A stretch of 64,000 nt of DNA from assembly GCF_000002995.4 (NCBI RefSeq), contig NW_025062475.1, positions 12,370,687-12,434,686 of the forward strand, read 5' to 3'. The notes under the pieces are model-generated. The model worked only from the letters and a program-made list of their open reading frames with translations. It ran no database searches and was not told the origin of the DNA. The position numbers and the translations under genes were made by a program. Numbering within the stretch: position 1 is the first letter of the stretch; every line of letters starts with the position of its first letter. This DNA comes from Brugia malayi. Its lineage: Eukaryota; Nematoda; Chromadorea; Rhabditida; Onchocercidae. Below, piece by piece: positions 26,429 to 39,001 of the stretch.

Positions 26429-27309
26429 TTTTCTATTCCTGAAAGATCAGTCATTTAATAATAATAATAATAATAGTAATAATAGTAACAATAATAATAA
26501 TAAATAGTAATAATAATAGTAATGACAAGAAAATTTTAACATTTAAGGTAAAATTAGCAGCAAAATGAAATTAATATACAAACTGAAACTGAAATCATAG
26601 CTGTTTTCTGTATGACAAAGCAACAGAAATGAAATGGAGAAAACAGAAGGCAAATTGATGTAACACAGAAAACATTTGGCACATTGTTTTTATAACAGTT
26701 GAAGTGCTCAAAAAAACTGTTGTTAAAATATGTCTGAAATGAAACAGAATAATAAATAAAAATTTATTTATTTCATATTGCAATGATTTATTATAAATAA
26801 TACTATTTTCGAGAATAGGATGAATCATCTTTGAATAATTTAAGCCTATACACGTGTATGACTTGTGATCAGTTCTTTTTTTTTCTTTTCATTTTGTGCA
26901 AATAATAACATTTTTACTGTCAACAACAGATTTTGTGGAAATTTTTGAATTCAATAACAATTGTTGAATTTTGGTTTTACTAATGGATTATCTTATGCAG
27001 TAGAAAGAGTTGGGTGTATTAAATAATGAAACCAACTTATGTAAGTTTCAATTAAATTATACATTAGAAAAATCAAGAAAAATTTTTGGATTGAAAGATA
27101 TATTTGACTAGCAAAATATGCATATCCAAATAACAATCGATTTGAACAAACATTTTACACACACACACACATATATAACTATCTAATTTAATGAAAAATT
27201 GTCGCATAAAAGAACTAAAAAGAAAAAAAATTACTAAAAAAAAAAAAAAATGCGAATTGATTAGCTTCAAAAGCATACTGACTGAACACTGATTGATCAA
27301 TAAATGACT
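26429..27309. other. intergenic DNA with a TAA/TAG trinucleotide tract
   Basis: A degenerate (TAA)n/(TAG)n tract occupies about 26456-26524, just upstream of the SXP/RAL-2 gene. The remainder is AT-rich with a short (CA)n/(TA)n tract near 27157-27178. No gene is supported. Confidence 0.55.
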
Positions 27310-28966
27310 GAAATTTTGATCTACTGCTCTATGACCTTTTATGGGGGTCAAATGAAGAATTAAGAATTGAACCGACTATAAATCTTTCGGAAGTGAAAAC
27401 TGACAAGTTAATTAAAATTGATATGTAATAAAAAACTGAATAAGTATTTACATTTGAACATAATGTTCCATTCAATTTGTCGAAGTTTTATTATTGCGAA
27501 AGTGAATATTTGGTGATTAAATTAATTTCAAATTAATTCTTGCAAATTAGTATAATATTTTTATTTGCTCATTACATATATTTTATTTACACTTTTGTAA
27601 CGCCGATCTTATTAAAATCGCACTACAATTCACTTTGAACTCATCAAAACTCAAAAAGTTTTTTACAGTTTTTTTCACAAAGGTCTCAAAGCAAAATATC
27701 ATTAAGAATGAAAAGCACAAATTTTTTACATCTTTCTGAAATTCAATAGAAATGCCTATCACAATGTTTGCTAATACAGATTTGACAATAAGATTATTAA
27801 CTTTATTTTCAGCTGATCATCTTAATTTTTTATTTTTAAGATTGAATTTGAACTCATATAGCTTGCTATGTTCATATTTCAACTCAGTAATATACTTTTT
27901 TATGAAATAATTGGTGGATGGAATTTAGACTCGTGACATAATTCCGGATATCGGAAACGAATGAGAGAGGTTGTGGAAATATGGACATGAAATACCAGGA
28001 AGGAATTTTAGGCAAGTCACTATGAAGTTTTCATTTTTTCCTTTAGAAATTCACAAATCATTTTCTCATTTTTTTTCAAGGTACGAAAGCACTGCTATTA
28101 TAATTTTCTATACATTTTTCTAGATGCACTATAGAGATTTGACGCTAATTAATTCATTTGCTGAAGCAATCTCAACAGTAATTAATAAGTAGAAGAAGTT
28201 ATGATCAAATATCTTTTAAGACCTTTTGATTTAGAGCTTTAATATGGAACAAAAAATTTTGCCGGATGAAAAATTAAAATTTCTATTTCTAACTTCCTTC
28301 AGCCAATCAAATCTGCCCTATGAATAGGCATGGCATACGGTAGGGAAATGAAACTGAAAGGTATTTCAGAAATTTACTATATTTCATTTTCTAGTCAATT
28401 TTAATTGTCAGTTAACAATTTTGAATGAGAAAATTCTTTCTCAAAAGCTACGATTGGCTAATATTGGGATTATTGCTTGTAAAGTATATCTTTTATAGAA
28501 GCATAATTAGATGCCTCGGATTATCTTCCTTCCTGCAAATGTGAGAATGATGTAGGAATTTTCATTTTCACATATTTCTCATTACAATGCTTCAAAAAGG
28601 ATCATACCTATTCTATTATTTGCACACTTTTCCTTTCAATAAATAATTTCTTATCATCAGTAAATATTAGGATGGATTCTTTTAATGACAATTGTGACAA
28701 TTGTGTAACAATTCTATTAAATCTATTCACACTTCAGTTTATTTCAATTAACTCATCGAATTGCTTTTTTTGGTTCATTTTCTTGCACCCTGGTGAATTT
28801 ATTTAGTGTAGATAAGAACTAAATCTATCACTTTCTTTCGTATATTTTCCATTGTCAAAGTAAATTTTTCATCTGCATATTCACAATTAGTAATTTCTCA
28901 ACGACCATCACATATACTCCATCACTGTAAAGGTCAAACAGGGATAATGCTTAATTAACGATTACA
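27310..28966. repeat. segmental duplication, copy A (partner 39002-40536)
   Basis: From GATCTACTGCTCTATGACC onward this segment matches 39002-40536 in the same orientation with few differences. The exception is an interior stretch (about 27930-28255 here, 39640-39850 in the partner) that does not match. Homology ends at CAGGGATAATGCTTAATTAA plus CGATTA. I see no protein-coding exon in it. Copy B lies directly upstream of the unnamed gene at 40921, so the duplicated DNA may include its 5' region. Confidence 0.85.
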
Positions 28967-29146
28967 TGATATTAATTGATTTCGTATTGCATAATTACTT
29001 TGTTATAAATTAACATATTTTCACATTCCGATATGATACTGAAAGCCAATTTTTGATGTAAATATGTATAATTACTGAATGTTGAATATTTCTTTATATC
29101 AAATATTTTTCTCCACTTACTTTACAGACTCAGACTCAACAGCCGA

Positions 29147-29617
29147 ATGGTTTTCCACGATAGCTATATCAGGGTGATCATTCCGTCGTATGTTTTGTTG
29201 TCTTCACTCTATGGACATTTATAAAATTCTTATCAAAAAATAATTTCATAGCTCCTTTTCATGTATTCATGCGACAATGAGTCATGGCCAAGAGAAAAGT
29301 TGCATTCTATCACATAAATTGGCCTATTATTTGCACATTATAGTGTGAATGAAAGTCGATTTGTGTGAAATAATATTTTCATTTTTTTTTTAATTTTGAT
29401 TTGTAGTGATATATTTTTCAGAATTACGTGATATCTCGTTTGCCGCAATCTCATCCAACTGTTGATTTTACTGGTAAGTGTTAAATGAGTTGAACTATTG
29501 TTCTGTGTCTATTTCTGATTTATTATAATTATTATTATTATTATGTTTTTGTTGGATAACACTTCAGGCTCGTTTGGTATCAATGGTCAGATCCGGTTAT
29601 GTTTATCTTTGGTATAA
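29147..29617 (+). CDS. candidate very small three-exon gene, unrecognised
   Basis: Three short segments, each bounded by good splice sites, join in frame: 29147-29173 (within an exon after TTTACAG at 29127, ending at donor GTGATC), 29422-29473 (TTTTTCAG acceptor, GTAAGT donor) and 29568-29617 (ACTTCAG acceptor, TAA stop). They would encode 42 residues starting MVFHDSYIRN and containing SRLPQSHPTVDF. Intron phases (0 and 1) agree. I recognise no family, and chance agreement of three short exons in AT-rich DNA is possible. It could also be the tail of a longer gene with upstream exons I did not find. Confidence 0.3.
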
Positions 29618-31289
29618 GGATCATTCAGTTTTTTCACTGTAGATATATGTTTATGCAAGTTTTTTCATATGTTTGAAAAATACATTTGTAATTTTTTCTC
29701 ATACTTTTGTATAATTATAAAATATTCGTCTGTTTTTAAATACATATTTTTGTGTAGCACTTCAATTTAAAGTACATGTTTTAATATCATTTTTACACCT
29801 GCTTTGAATAATGTTGTTTTATCGTCCTTTTTAAAGTGCAAATTTTATATTTTTTGACACTTTAAAAAAAAATCACCGATAAAAAAACAAAATTATTCAG
29901 ATTGCACTGTTTTATGCAATTTTTTGCAATCATTTTCATTTAATCCTAATCTAAGATAGTCGTTTGTTTGTTTGTTTTTCAACTTAATTAAAATTAAGTT
30001 GTGATTTTAAAAGAAAAAAATTAACTTTTAATTGCAAACATTTTTCCTTTTTTGCCTTGTACTTGTTTACTTTTCCTTCTTTTTATTTCTTCTCTTTACC
30101 AAATACTTCAATTTTTCATCAATTGACCATGCATAAATTTTTTGTGAAATTTGTTTGCCTTTTTAACTTATTTTTATTCTTTAAAAACTTTTTCATTAAT
30201 AACACAATTTCTTTAAATCTGTTTCCTTAAAATCGATCCACTAAATCAGTTGAAAGTTGATTATCTTATCGGTTGAGTTAATTGTTTTTTGAGTTAATTG
30301 CTGTTGTTTCAACAAGACATTGTAAATATTTGAGATTCTTATATTTGGCAAACTTTCTGAAGGAAAAGCACTGTGCACTCTAGCATTACACATACTACTT
30401 TTTAAATTTGTGGAATTCACAGAAATGAATTTAAAGATTTCCAAATACAATCAGAAATTTACTACAATTTGAAACATTTGAAATTGCTGAAGAAAGTGTA
30501 TACGTTTTAGAAAACACAAGAGAATATCCCTCTTCTCTTTGTGACAGTTTTTACTACCCTTACTTCCTCTCTACTTTTTGTACTCAAAACTATTCCCTCC
30601 TTTACTTGAACAAATAATAAAGTGGAGTAAAAGTTTTTAGCTATTCGTTCAAAGTATAAGTTTAGATCTCAAAATGAAATCATTTCTGCAGCGCAGAAAT
30701 TTGTTGAGCGTTTGCTTCTTAACTTTAGATCCATTTTCAAAACAAAAACAATTGTTTCACAGCTTCAAATGAATAAAAAGCGGTAAAGATGGGATTTATT
30801 GCAGTCTATGCAAATTTCAGAATAATAAAGAGTTAAATAAAATTTGTTAATATAAAAATATTTGAGTGTTTTGCAAGCAATAGTTCTTTGTGTGCCGCAA
30901 TTTGTGAGTGGTTGTGCAGGTGATTTCAGGTTGTCTTGTCTCTCTATTAAAGACAATTACAGTTCACTGATATCAGACAATATAAAGGTTCTATACACTT
31001 CGATTTTAATATAATTAGTTAATTAAGCTAAGAATTTTAGCTTCTTAATTAGTTCTTTACTTTCCTGCCTTCTTCACATCCTAAAAAAAATTTTTCATCG
31101 GGAAGAAACATCCATAAATGCAGATTCATGGAAGGATGTAATCAGTTCATCCAGTGGATAATAGAAATGGAAAGTAAACATAAGTTTAGTATTGGAAACT
31201 GACCGATGGTCATCGGTCATCCCAAGATTTAAAGCGAAGCCATTAACAAATAGATTTTCTGTTGAAATCTCATAAATCAATATTTCAGA
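29618..31289. other. intergenic DNA upstream of the trehalase gene
   Basis: No exon is supported. The stretch is T-rich with poly(T) runs and lies 5' of the trehalase start, so promoter elements are expected, but none is recognisable by eye. Confidence 0.5.
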
Positions 31290-34200
31290 ATGCGGCACTA
31301 CATAATTTGCATTCGCCTTCTATTTATAATGGTTACGTTGATAAGATCCGTCTTCTTATCACAACCATCTATTCTAGAACTCGATAAGGTGATAGCAGAT
31401 ATTGAGAGCACAAAACAGAAGAACAACGAAGTGTGCGACGAAACCGATAAAATTGCAAATTGGTTTGTGATAAGATTGTTAGCCAATCAAAGATGATAAA
31501 CAGATTTGCAATATAATCAGAAAATGATTAGATTGCATTCTGCTACTTTCACCCAATTCAAATTATCTTCAACCACTCTTAGATTCCAGAATTTCTAATA
31601 GTCCAAGAATGTGCCGACTTCAGCTTGGCCTAGTGCTAATTGCAAAACCTGCCAAATGCCAAGTCAAATCCAACTTCCTTCTCAAATTGCAGGAACATAT
31701 ACTGCAGTGGTCCTATACTCACCGCAATGAATTTGCATCAGGTGGAAATGGATTCAAAAACATTCGTCGACAGACCGTTGAAAGCCGATCCCGGTAGAAA
31801 CAAAGTTTCAGATTTTCAAGAATTTATTTGGTATTTTAAATCAGAAAAAAAAAAGTGAACGCCTTGTAAGATACGGCAAAAATGTATTCATCAGATCTTC
31901 GTAACAAGTGGTGTCACTTCCATATTTTTGCCGGAGGTGGCGACTCTACGTTTAAATGATGATTATGCACTTCACGGGTTTCAGACGTGGTTTTACAAGA
32001 ATTTAAAAAGGAATTCGGAAAGACAAAGATAGCAAATATTAGTGTGCAGAAGCTTATAAATTTTCGAAATCGCTTTTTTGGTGAGCCAGGCACGGAATTG
32101 AAGGGTTGCGTTATTCCGGAATGGAAGGAATTACCACCGAAAATTGCTAGGATAAAGGATGAAAACCTGAAACGTTTTGCACTATTTTTGAATCAAAGAT
32201 GGAAAGATCTATGCAGACAAGTAAGAAACGAAACATTATTTGTTCTTTAAGGAACTAATTAGTTGGGGTCAAACTTATTTGAGATCAAAGGTGAAAGATC
32301 AATTTATATATTTTAAGATGACTAGAATCGAGAATCCTAAACAGAATTCTCTGATCGAAGTACCCCATCCATTCATTGTCCCAGGTGGTCGATTCAGGGA
32401 ATTTTATTATTGGGACGCATATTGGATTGTGAAAGGTTTAATTGCAAGTGACCTACTCGTAATGGTCAGGAATATGCTGAAGAACTTCATCCATTGTGTC
32501 AAAAAATGAGTTTTTGTTGCTTCGAATTAACAAATTAATAATGACCTATGTTTCATCATTAATATTTATTTCATAGGCGAAACCTCCACCAAATACAAAT
32601 CTAATTCTGACAACAACAGCAACTATATTCTGACAACAACAGCAACTATAATAATAATAATAATAATTTCTGATCTAAAATAGACATCAAAAAAACAGGA
32701 TTGTTAACATATAAAAAGTAGCTTAGATCAGAAACAAACTGTGGTAGATCTTTTAGCGAATGAAAAAAAAAAAAAAAAAAAAGAAACAATGGTTTAATGT
32801 GATCATTGTGTGTGACCAATCAGAGAAAATTTCTCGGAAATTATTTCGTACAGCAGACTGAAGTAATTTGTGGTAGAGTGTAGCATTTATTGGAGAAGAA
32901 ATCATAATTCTCACTGTTTTCTACAATTGTTGTTCCTTGAGACTTTTCTTTTCCTATCAACCGGAATAGCTTACTGAATATCAGTCCTGGCATGGCTTCA
33001 GAACTGCTTCTTTAATCTAATCAAATTATTGTGCATTTTCAGAATAGTCTTTCCTTTTAGGTTTGGATTTGTACCGAACGGTGGACGTATCTATTATTTG
33101 AGACGTTCACAACCACCATTTCTCACCCCAATGATGTACGAATATTACGAAGCCACGGGAGATATTGAATTCATAAAGGAAAATTTCAATCACCTTGTAA
33201 AAGAATATGAATTTTGGGTTCAAAACAGGTAAATATGATCAGTGGATGAATGTACTCAAGATTTATTACTTCTCAGAGACTTTTAAACCAAACTTTTCTC
33301 TCAATTCTCATGGGAACGATCAACTGGTGTGCAGGTAATGCAACTTACATTGATCTATGATCTCTGATGCAGTGCCAATATGTCGTTTTCGAATATCAAT
33401 TGATTCTGAAAAGTTGAGCGATAGAAGAAGTATAAAAAATAAATGGAAAATGTAAGGTCAGGTCAGTATCAGTGATAGATGAGAAGGGATATAAACACAA
33501 AATATATCAGTATCATACTATTTCAAATGTACCTCGTCCGGAATCATTCCGAGCTGATATTCGAGCTGCAGTAGAAGTTGGGAAAAACGACAGGCAGAAA
33601 TTCTTTCAGGTATTAATATTCATATAATAAAATAGAATAAAGGAATATCCTGAACGAAGCACTATAATCGATCGCTTGCAGAGTGTTACGAAACTATTTT
33701 TGTTATTTTCAGGTGAAATTCTCATTGAACGCTAACAGAGACGAAATAGTGTTGTAAATAGTGTGTGAGTGAGTAGTGGCGACAATTGATAGCAGAGCTA
33801 TTTTGCAGGATATTGCATCAGCGGCGGAATCCGGTTGGGACTTTTCGTCGCGGTGGTTCAGAGATAGAAATACAATGAAAACCATTGAAACAACTAATAT
33901 TTTACCGGTCGATCTGAATTCACTGCTCTGTTGGAATGTCAATATTCTCAAATACTTTGCTAATATCATCGGTATATTTCCCATTGCTTCCTTGCACTTG
34001 CAGCAGTGCAAGTAATAATATCAATTACAACAGGTAATACACAGAAGGCAGAGGAATTTGAGAAGAAAGGACAAGAAGCTTGGAAAGCCTTAAATGCCAT
34101 ATTTTACAATAAATTGAAAAAGGCTTGGTTCGACTACAATTTCCGCATCAAATCACATAATACCTTGTTCTACCCAACCGTTGCAATGCCTCTATTCACG

Positions 34201-35390
34201 GGCTGTTATACAATGTTGGATTACGGTAAATCGACAAAAGTTATTGACTTTATGAATGTAAGTTTCATAGAATTGTCAAATATACATTGTAAGACAATTG
34301 CGCCAACAAAACTGGTGTGGAATTTGATGAATGATCAATGAAGTGCTATATCAATCGAAATAACAGAAATTTTGTTTTAAATTCGAACTTTTCCTGCTAT
34401 TATCTCTGACACTTTGCATTCATTAGCAGCTTATTGTAGGAATCAAATGTTTTCAATTATCCAAGTGGTATACCGGCAAGCCTAAAGAATACCGGACAGC
34501 AATGGGACTTGCCGAACGGTTGGCCTCCCTTGCAACACATAATCATTGAAGGGATGCGGAAATCCGACAATCCCGAAGCTCAGGAAATGGTAAATTAACA
34601 TGGAATAATCATTTGTGTAACAATCCAAAATCGCCGATATATTCTTTTCAAATTTTGTTGAGCATTTTAAAAGCTCTGAAATCAATAATGGTTCATTATA
34701 AGACTCTTACAGGCATTCAAATTGGCACGAAAATGGATATTAGCCAATTACAAGATATATAATACAACCAAAAAAATGTGGGAAAAAGTTTGTCTTGGCA
34801 TTTCGAGTCATAATTACGCATAAACAAAGTTAATAGGCCTAATTTTTAGCTTAGACTCAACTACTGATCTTTTCGAGAAGTTCATTTTATAACAACTTTT
34901 GCGTACTACTATCCACCTCTCCATTCATTTTTCATCAGTGCCAGTAACAATTATTGATCTCAGTAGAGACTGGATATCTTATCCACAAGTGAAACTTGAC
35001 AATTAGTTCATCTTAACACTCATTTCTGTTTGTTTAGATTGATGTTACTGGGACAATTCCCAAGCCAGGAGCTGGTGGCGAGTATGACGTACAGGTATTC
35101 CACTTATGAAATTCATTTTATTTCGATGAAATATTTATGCACTTATTTCGATCAGTTTATCACTTCATCACAATCAGTTTTATTCTTTTTTCTAGGATGG
35201 TTTTGGATGGACAAATGGTGTTGTCCTAGACCTTTTGACTACTTATTATGATCGAATGACTATTGGAGACATTGGACAAAATGTCACGCATAGGCCATCC
35301 GTTAGACCCTGTCGCAGTAAAACGCATCGCATCCGTTACAGACTAGTTCCATTGCTTTGCACCACCGTTTTTTATTTCCTCAGATTTTAG
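31290..35390 (+). CDS. trehalase (GH37), alpha,alpha-trehalose glucohydrolase, with one frame break
   Basis: Hydrolyses trehalose to two glucose. Exons: 31290-31462, 31693-31793, 31985-32220, 32291-32509 (start approximate), 33061-33228, 33462-33609, 33809-33971, 34034-34257, 34440-34589, 34713-34787, 35038-35094, 35196-35390; about 635 aa. Trehalase signature 1 ([14 protein letters not shown]) is in exon 4 and signature 2 ([11 protein letters not shown]) in exon 9. [11 protein letters not shown] (exon 7) and [15 protein letters not shown] (exons 11-12) carry the expected catalytic Asp and Glu. DSKTFVD is followed by Arg where Met is usual. The start gives a signal peptide, one base after a TATTTCAG acceptor, suggesting trans-splicing. 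The C-terminus is hydrophobic ([12 protein letters not shown]), possibly a GPI signal. All junctions are in phase except exon 4/5: six A's at 32501-32506 lead into TGA. Confidence 0.9.
32501..32509 (+). other. frame break in trehalase exon 4 at an A6 run
   Basis: The coding frame through [18 protein letters not shown] reaches TGA at 32507-32509, immediately before a GTTTTT donor. Exon 5 starts with one base completing a codon before FGFVPNGGR, so it needs exon 4 to end two bases into a codon. One fewer A in the run would supply exactly that and remove the stop. The site is therefore either a one-base insertion in the genome or a homopolymer assembly error. Confidence 0.75.
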
Positions 35391-35467
35391 CTGTTATGCA
35401 CAGAAAATGTATTTAATTTTTCTAAATTGGTTTCATCATGGCATTTGCCAATCGATCGATATGCATT

Positions 35468-35473
35468 AATAAA
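35468..35473 (+). promoter_or_regulatory. AATAAA polyadenylation signal of trehalase
   Basis: AATAAA lies about 80 bases after the trehalase stop codon and fits as its 3'-end signal. The edge of the palindromic duplication (about 35530) lies just downstream. Confidence 0.5.
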
Positions 35474-35529
35474 GTATTTTTGTGGATTTGAGAGATTGTC
35501 ATCCGTGCAACAAACATTTCCTCTAGGGG

Positions 35530-38500
35530 GAAAGGAGAGAGAGGGAAAATTTTTGATGCGGAAGGACATACAATTCACCACCATTCTTAACTTCTTCTAC
35601 TGTTTGCTTCTTTCATCTATTGATTTAACTAAGATCAAAAGAGTTATTTACTGGGAAAAATGATTCTGTTTCTTTTCGATATTAATAATTCAAATTTTAA
35701 TATGAATTAAACTAACATCCATCAGAGCTGTTCTAATGCAATAATCAAACCCATTAATACTTCTCTTTCAAAGAGAACATTTTGCAATTCTCTTAAAGAT
35801 GAACTACAACAACAAGGATCTTTCTTAGTTGTCGAAATATGATTACTTCTGCGTGATAATTTGCAATTGAATCAGGAGAGATCAGTTAGATTTGAAGTAA
35901 CAAACATTTCTAATAAGTATTAGATATCATCAGTGACTGTATCGTGGTGAACATGATGTTTGAATAATGAAAAAACAAATTGCAATTTGTAAAATATTAC
36001 AAAATAATAAGTGGTATGATGCTCTGAAAGGTTTCCTATAAATAGTATTTCTATAGATATCTAAATCTTTTATAAAGTCTAAATCTTTTATAGATTCCAT
36101 TGCATACTGGACGTAGTTTCAGTATGAGGTGGTATGGAACATGAGGATTATATGACAATTCCAATCCCGATCTTTTGATCCCCAAAAATTCAAAGGATGG
36201 AGAGAATGAAAGTTTCCCTGCACCACCTCCAACATTCGCTATTTTTTTTATTCCGATATACCGAATATATGTATTGCAAACGAGTGATTAAGTGGCAGCA
36301 ACTTCATTTGTAAAAAGATCAATGTAGTACAATCAATAAATACAAGTATAAGGTAATAAAGTAGTGAAAAACAATTATATTTTCTTTCGAGATCCTTTAC
36401 CGACATGTTGAATATGTATTGCAAATGATGAGTTATTAAGCGGCAGTAAATATAAGTATAAATAAAGTCAATAAATACAAGTATAAATAAAGTAGTGCAA
36501 CAGTGGAAAAATATAGTACAGTTCCCGATTGTACACGTGAAAAAAAAAATAAACAACAAACAATAAATGGTAGTGAATTATGTGCAAATTTTGCGCACAT
36601 ATCTAGAAACAATAAAAAATACAATCAAGATCATATATAAACATCGATAAATTCAAGTAATGCTGCCACTTTTATAGATAAAAAAAAAAAAAAAAAAAAA
36701 GAAACAAAGAAAGAAAGAAAGGAATTGAGAGATTATTGAAAAAATTTGTTTGATAAGTCGAATATTCATCCCTACTGTATAAAATTTGATTTGTTGACTG
36801 ACTGTAGCATTAAAAATTGAGATTCCATAGAAAAAAGTTAATCGCAAATATCAGCGACTTATGTTTGATGAGGTGGATATTCATCATTGTTGTGTAAAAC
36901 ATAACTTCTTGACTGACTTTACCATTCATTCCAAACAGACCAGATTGACATCTAAGAACAACAAAGTTCAAAGGAAAGAACAAAGTTCATAGAAAACAGA
37001 AGTGAAGTTTACGTAAGGTCATCATAACGAACAAGAGAAAATCCTCACCTGTTCATGAGTTCGTGGGAATGAAGAATATGCAGTTGCTTGTGCAACTGAT
37101 GGATAAACAACTGGTTGTTGACCATAAAACATACCAGAGCCATATTGTCTATTTACAGTGGACGGATTCTGCTACAATATATATATACATATTTAAAGTA
37201 TAAATTTCTTTCGTTTGAAAAAAAATAAATGAAATTAATTGTTTCTGTAATGTCACATTCATTTCAAAGATTAAATTGCTAAATATATGAATTAAATTGC
37301 TAAATATATGAAATAAAAATGATAAAATATATGAAAAAATAAAAGTATGACGAAGTAATAGTTGAGAATTGAAATTTCAGACAATATAAGCATATTTATT
37401 TACAGTAGATGAAAAACATACCGGCATTTGATAATAACCAGACATCGGAATACCGTATCCACTTGGTTGTCCAATGTTTCCACTTGCACCGTATATCGTT
37501 CCTGCTTGATTATATAGCGTCGTCTGGAAAATGGAAATGAATAGAAAATATTATAATACAAATATAATATGTTGCAATTTTTCAATACTACTACACGTAA
37601 TGTAGACTTAGCAATAAAAATATGGCATGGCGAGAACTCTAGTAATACACAAAATAACAATAACTATCAAAAAAGAAAAAATTACAATAGCTTACAATAG
37701 TTACCTGTGCAACTGATGCTACACAATAAACTGGCATCAAATAATAATTATATCCATTCATCGCCGCATTTCCTCCAATTGAATCACTCGTTGTTGCTGC
37801 TGCCGTTGGCGTAGTCTAAAATATTTCACGTACGAGATCCATCAGGTAAGAGGTAAAACAAAATGTAAGGTGACTTTTCCACAACCTTAGTAATGCATGA
37901 AATAATAATAGCTAGCAAGACTTACCTGTGTAACTGATGTTGTATAATAAGCTGTCATCGAATAATAATTATATCCACTCATCGCCGCATTTCCTCCAAT
38001 TGAACCACTCGTTGTTGCTGCTGGCGTAGTCTAAAATATTTCACGTACGAGATCCATCAGGTAAGAGGTAAAATAAAATGTAAGTGACTTTTCCAACCTT
38101 AATAATGCATGAAATAATAATAGCTAGCAAGACTTACCTGTGTAACTGATGTTGTATAATAAGCTGGCATCGAATAATAATTATATCCACTCATCGCCGC
38201 ATTTCCTCAATTGAACCACTCGTTGTTGCTGCTGGCGTAGTCTAAAATATTTCACGTACGAGATCCATCAGGTAAGAGGTAAAACAAAATGTAAGGTGAC
38301 TTTTCCACAACCTTAGTAATGCATGAAATAATAATAGCTAGCAAGACTTACCTGTGTAACTGATGTTGTATAATAAGCTGGCATCGAATAATAATTATAT
38401 CCACTCATCGCCACATTTCCTCTAATTGAACCACTCGTTGTTGCTGCTGCTGCTGCTATTGGCGTAATCTAAAATATTTCACGTACAAGATCCATCTGTG

Positions 38501-38978
38501 TTTTAGGTATGAGATGATATAACAAAATTTATCGTATGATATAACAAAATTTATCGTTGATTTTTTCATTACTAGATAAAGAAGCTTTACTAGATAAAAA
38601 CTTGATAATGCATTGATTACATAAAAGAACCAACTTGCTGAAATTGCCCACTATAACAAGCTGGCATGACAATACCATCTCCACTTCTTTGTACAAATGG
38701 AAAATTTCGTGATTGTGATGGCTTAGCATGCACAATTGACGGTCGACTCTAAAATTGATAATGTTCATCAATTTGTCACCGTGAAATTTTATTCTTCACA
38801 TTAAACTGTTTAATATTTGCAGAAATTGACAGAAATTAAGTGTTCAATTAATGAAGTATGAGTAACTAATTATTTAGCTTAAAACAATATAAAATGTTTA
38901 CCTGAATAGCTAAGGTAATTTGATCGATTGAAGTGAAACTTTGACGATGCGATGAATTTACGATAGGTGCGGATAAAA
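35530..38978. repeat. left arm of a large inverted repeat (partner 42042-45232)
   Basis: Read in reverse complement, this arm follows 42042-45232 with high identity over exons, introns and 3' flank of the unnamed gene. The inner edge is at GGATAAAA (38971-38978), facing TTTTATCC at 42042. The outer edge falls at about 35530, about 140 bp beyond the trehalase stop. The arms are separated by about 3.06 kb that holds the first five exons of the gene. Small indels, and one extra tandem exon unit in this arm, distinguish the arms. Confidence 0.92.
36859..38978 (-). pseudogene. inverted, 5'-truncated copy of the unnamed gene at 40921-43915
   Basis: The copy begins inside the equivalent of exon 5 (38978-38902) and then shows counterparts of exon 6 (about 38750-38637), four tandem repeat exons (about 38468-38352, 38242-38139, 38031-37927, 37817-37706), exon 10 (about 37525-37424), exon 11 (about 37173-37051) and the last exon (36951-36859). 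It has no promoter or first four exons. One repeat exon has lost a base (CCTCAATTG at about 38205 instead of CCTCCAATTG), which shifts the frame. In the last exon TAC has become TAA at 36921-36919, a premature stop. These breaks mark it as a non-functional copy, although its splice sites are intact. Confidence 0.85.
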
Positions 38979-39001
38979 AAAACTCTATGATCTCTACTGC
39001 T

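Noticed and set aside
33709..34011. 100-codon minus-strand open frame
   Set aside because: It is antisense to trehalase exon 7 and its flanking introns; the plus-strand frame has the SGWDFSSRW catalytic motif.
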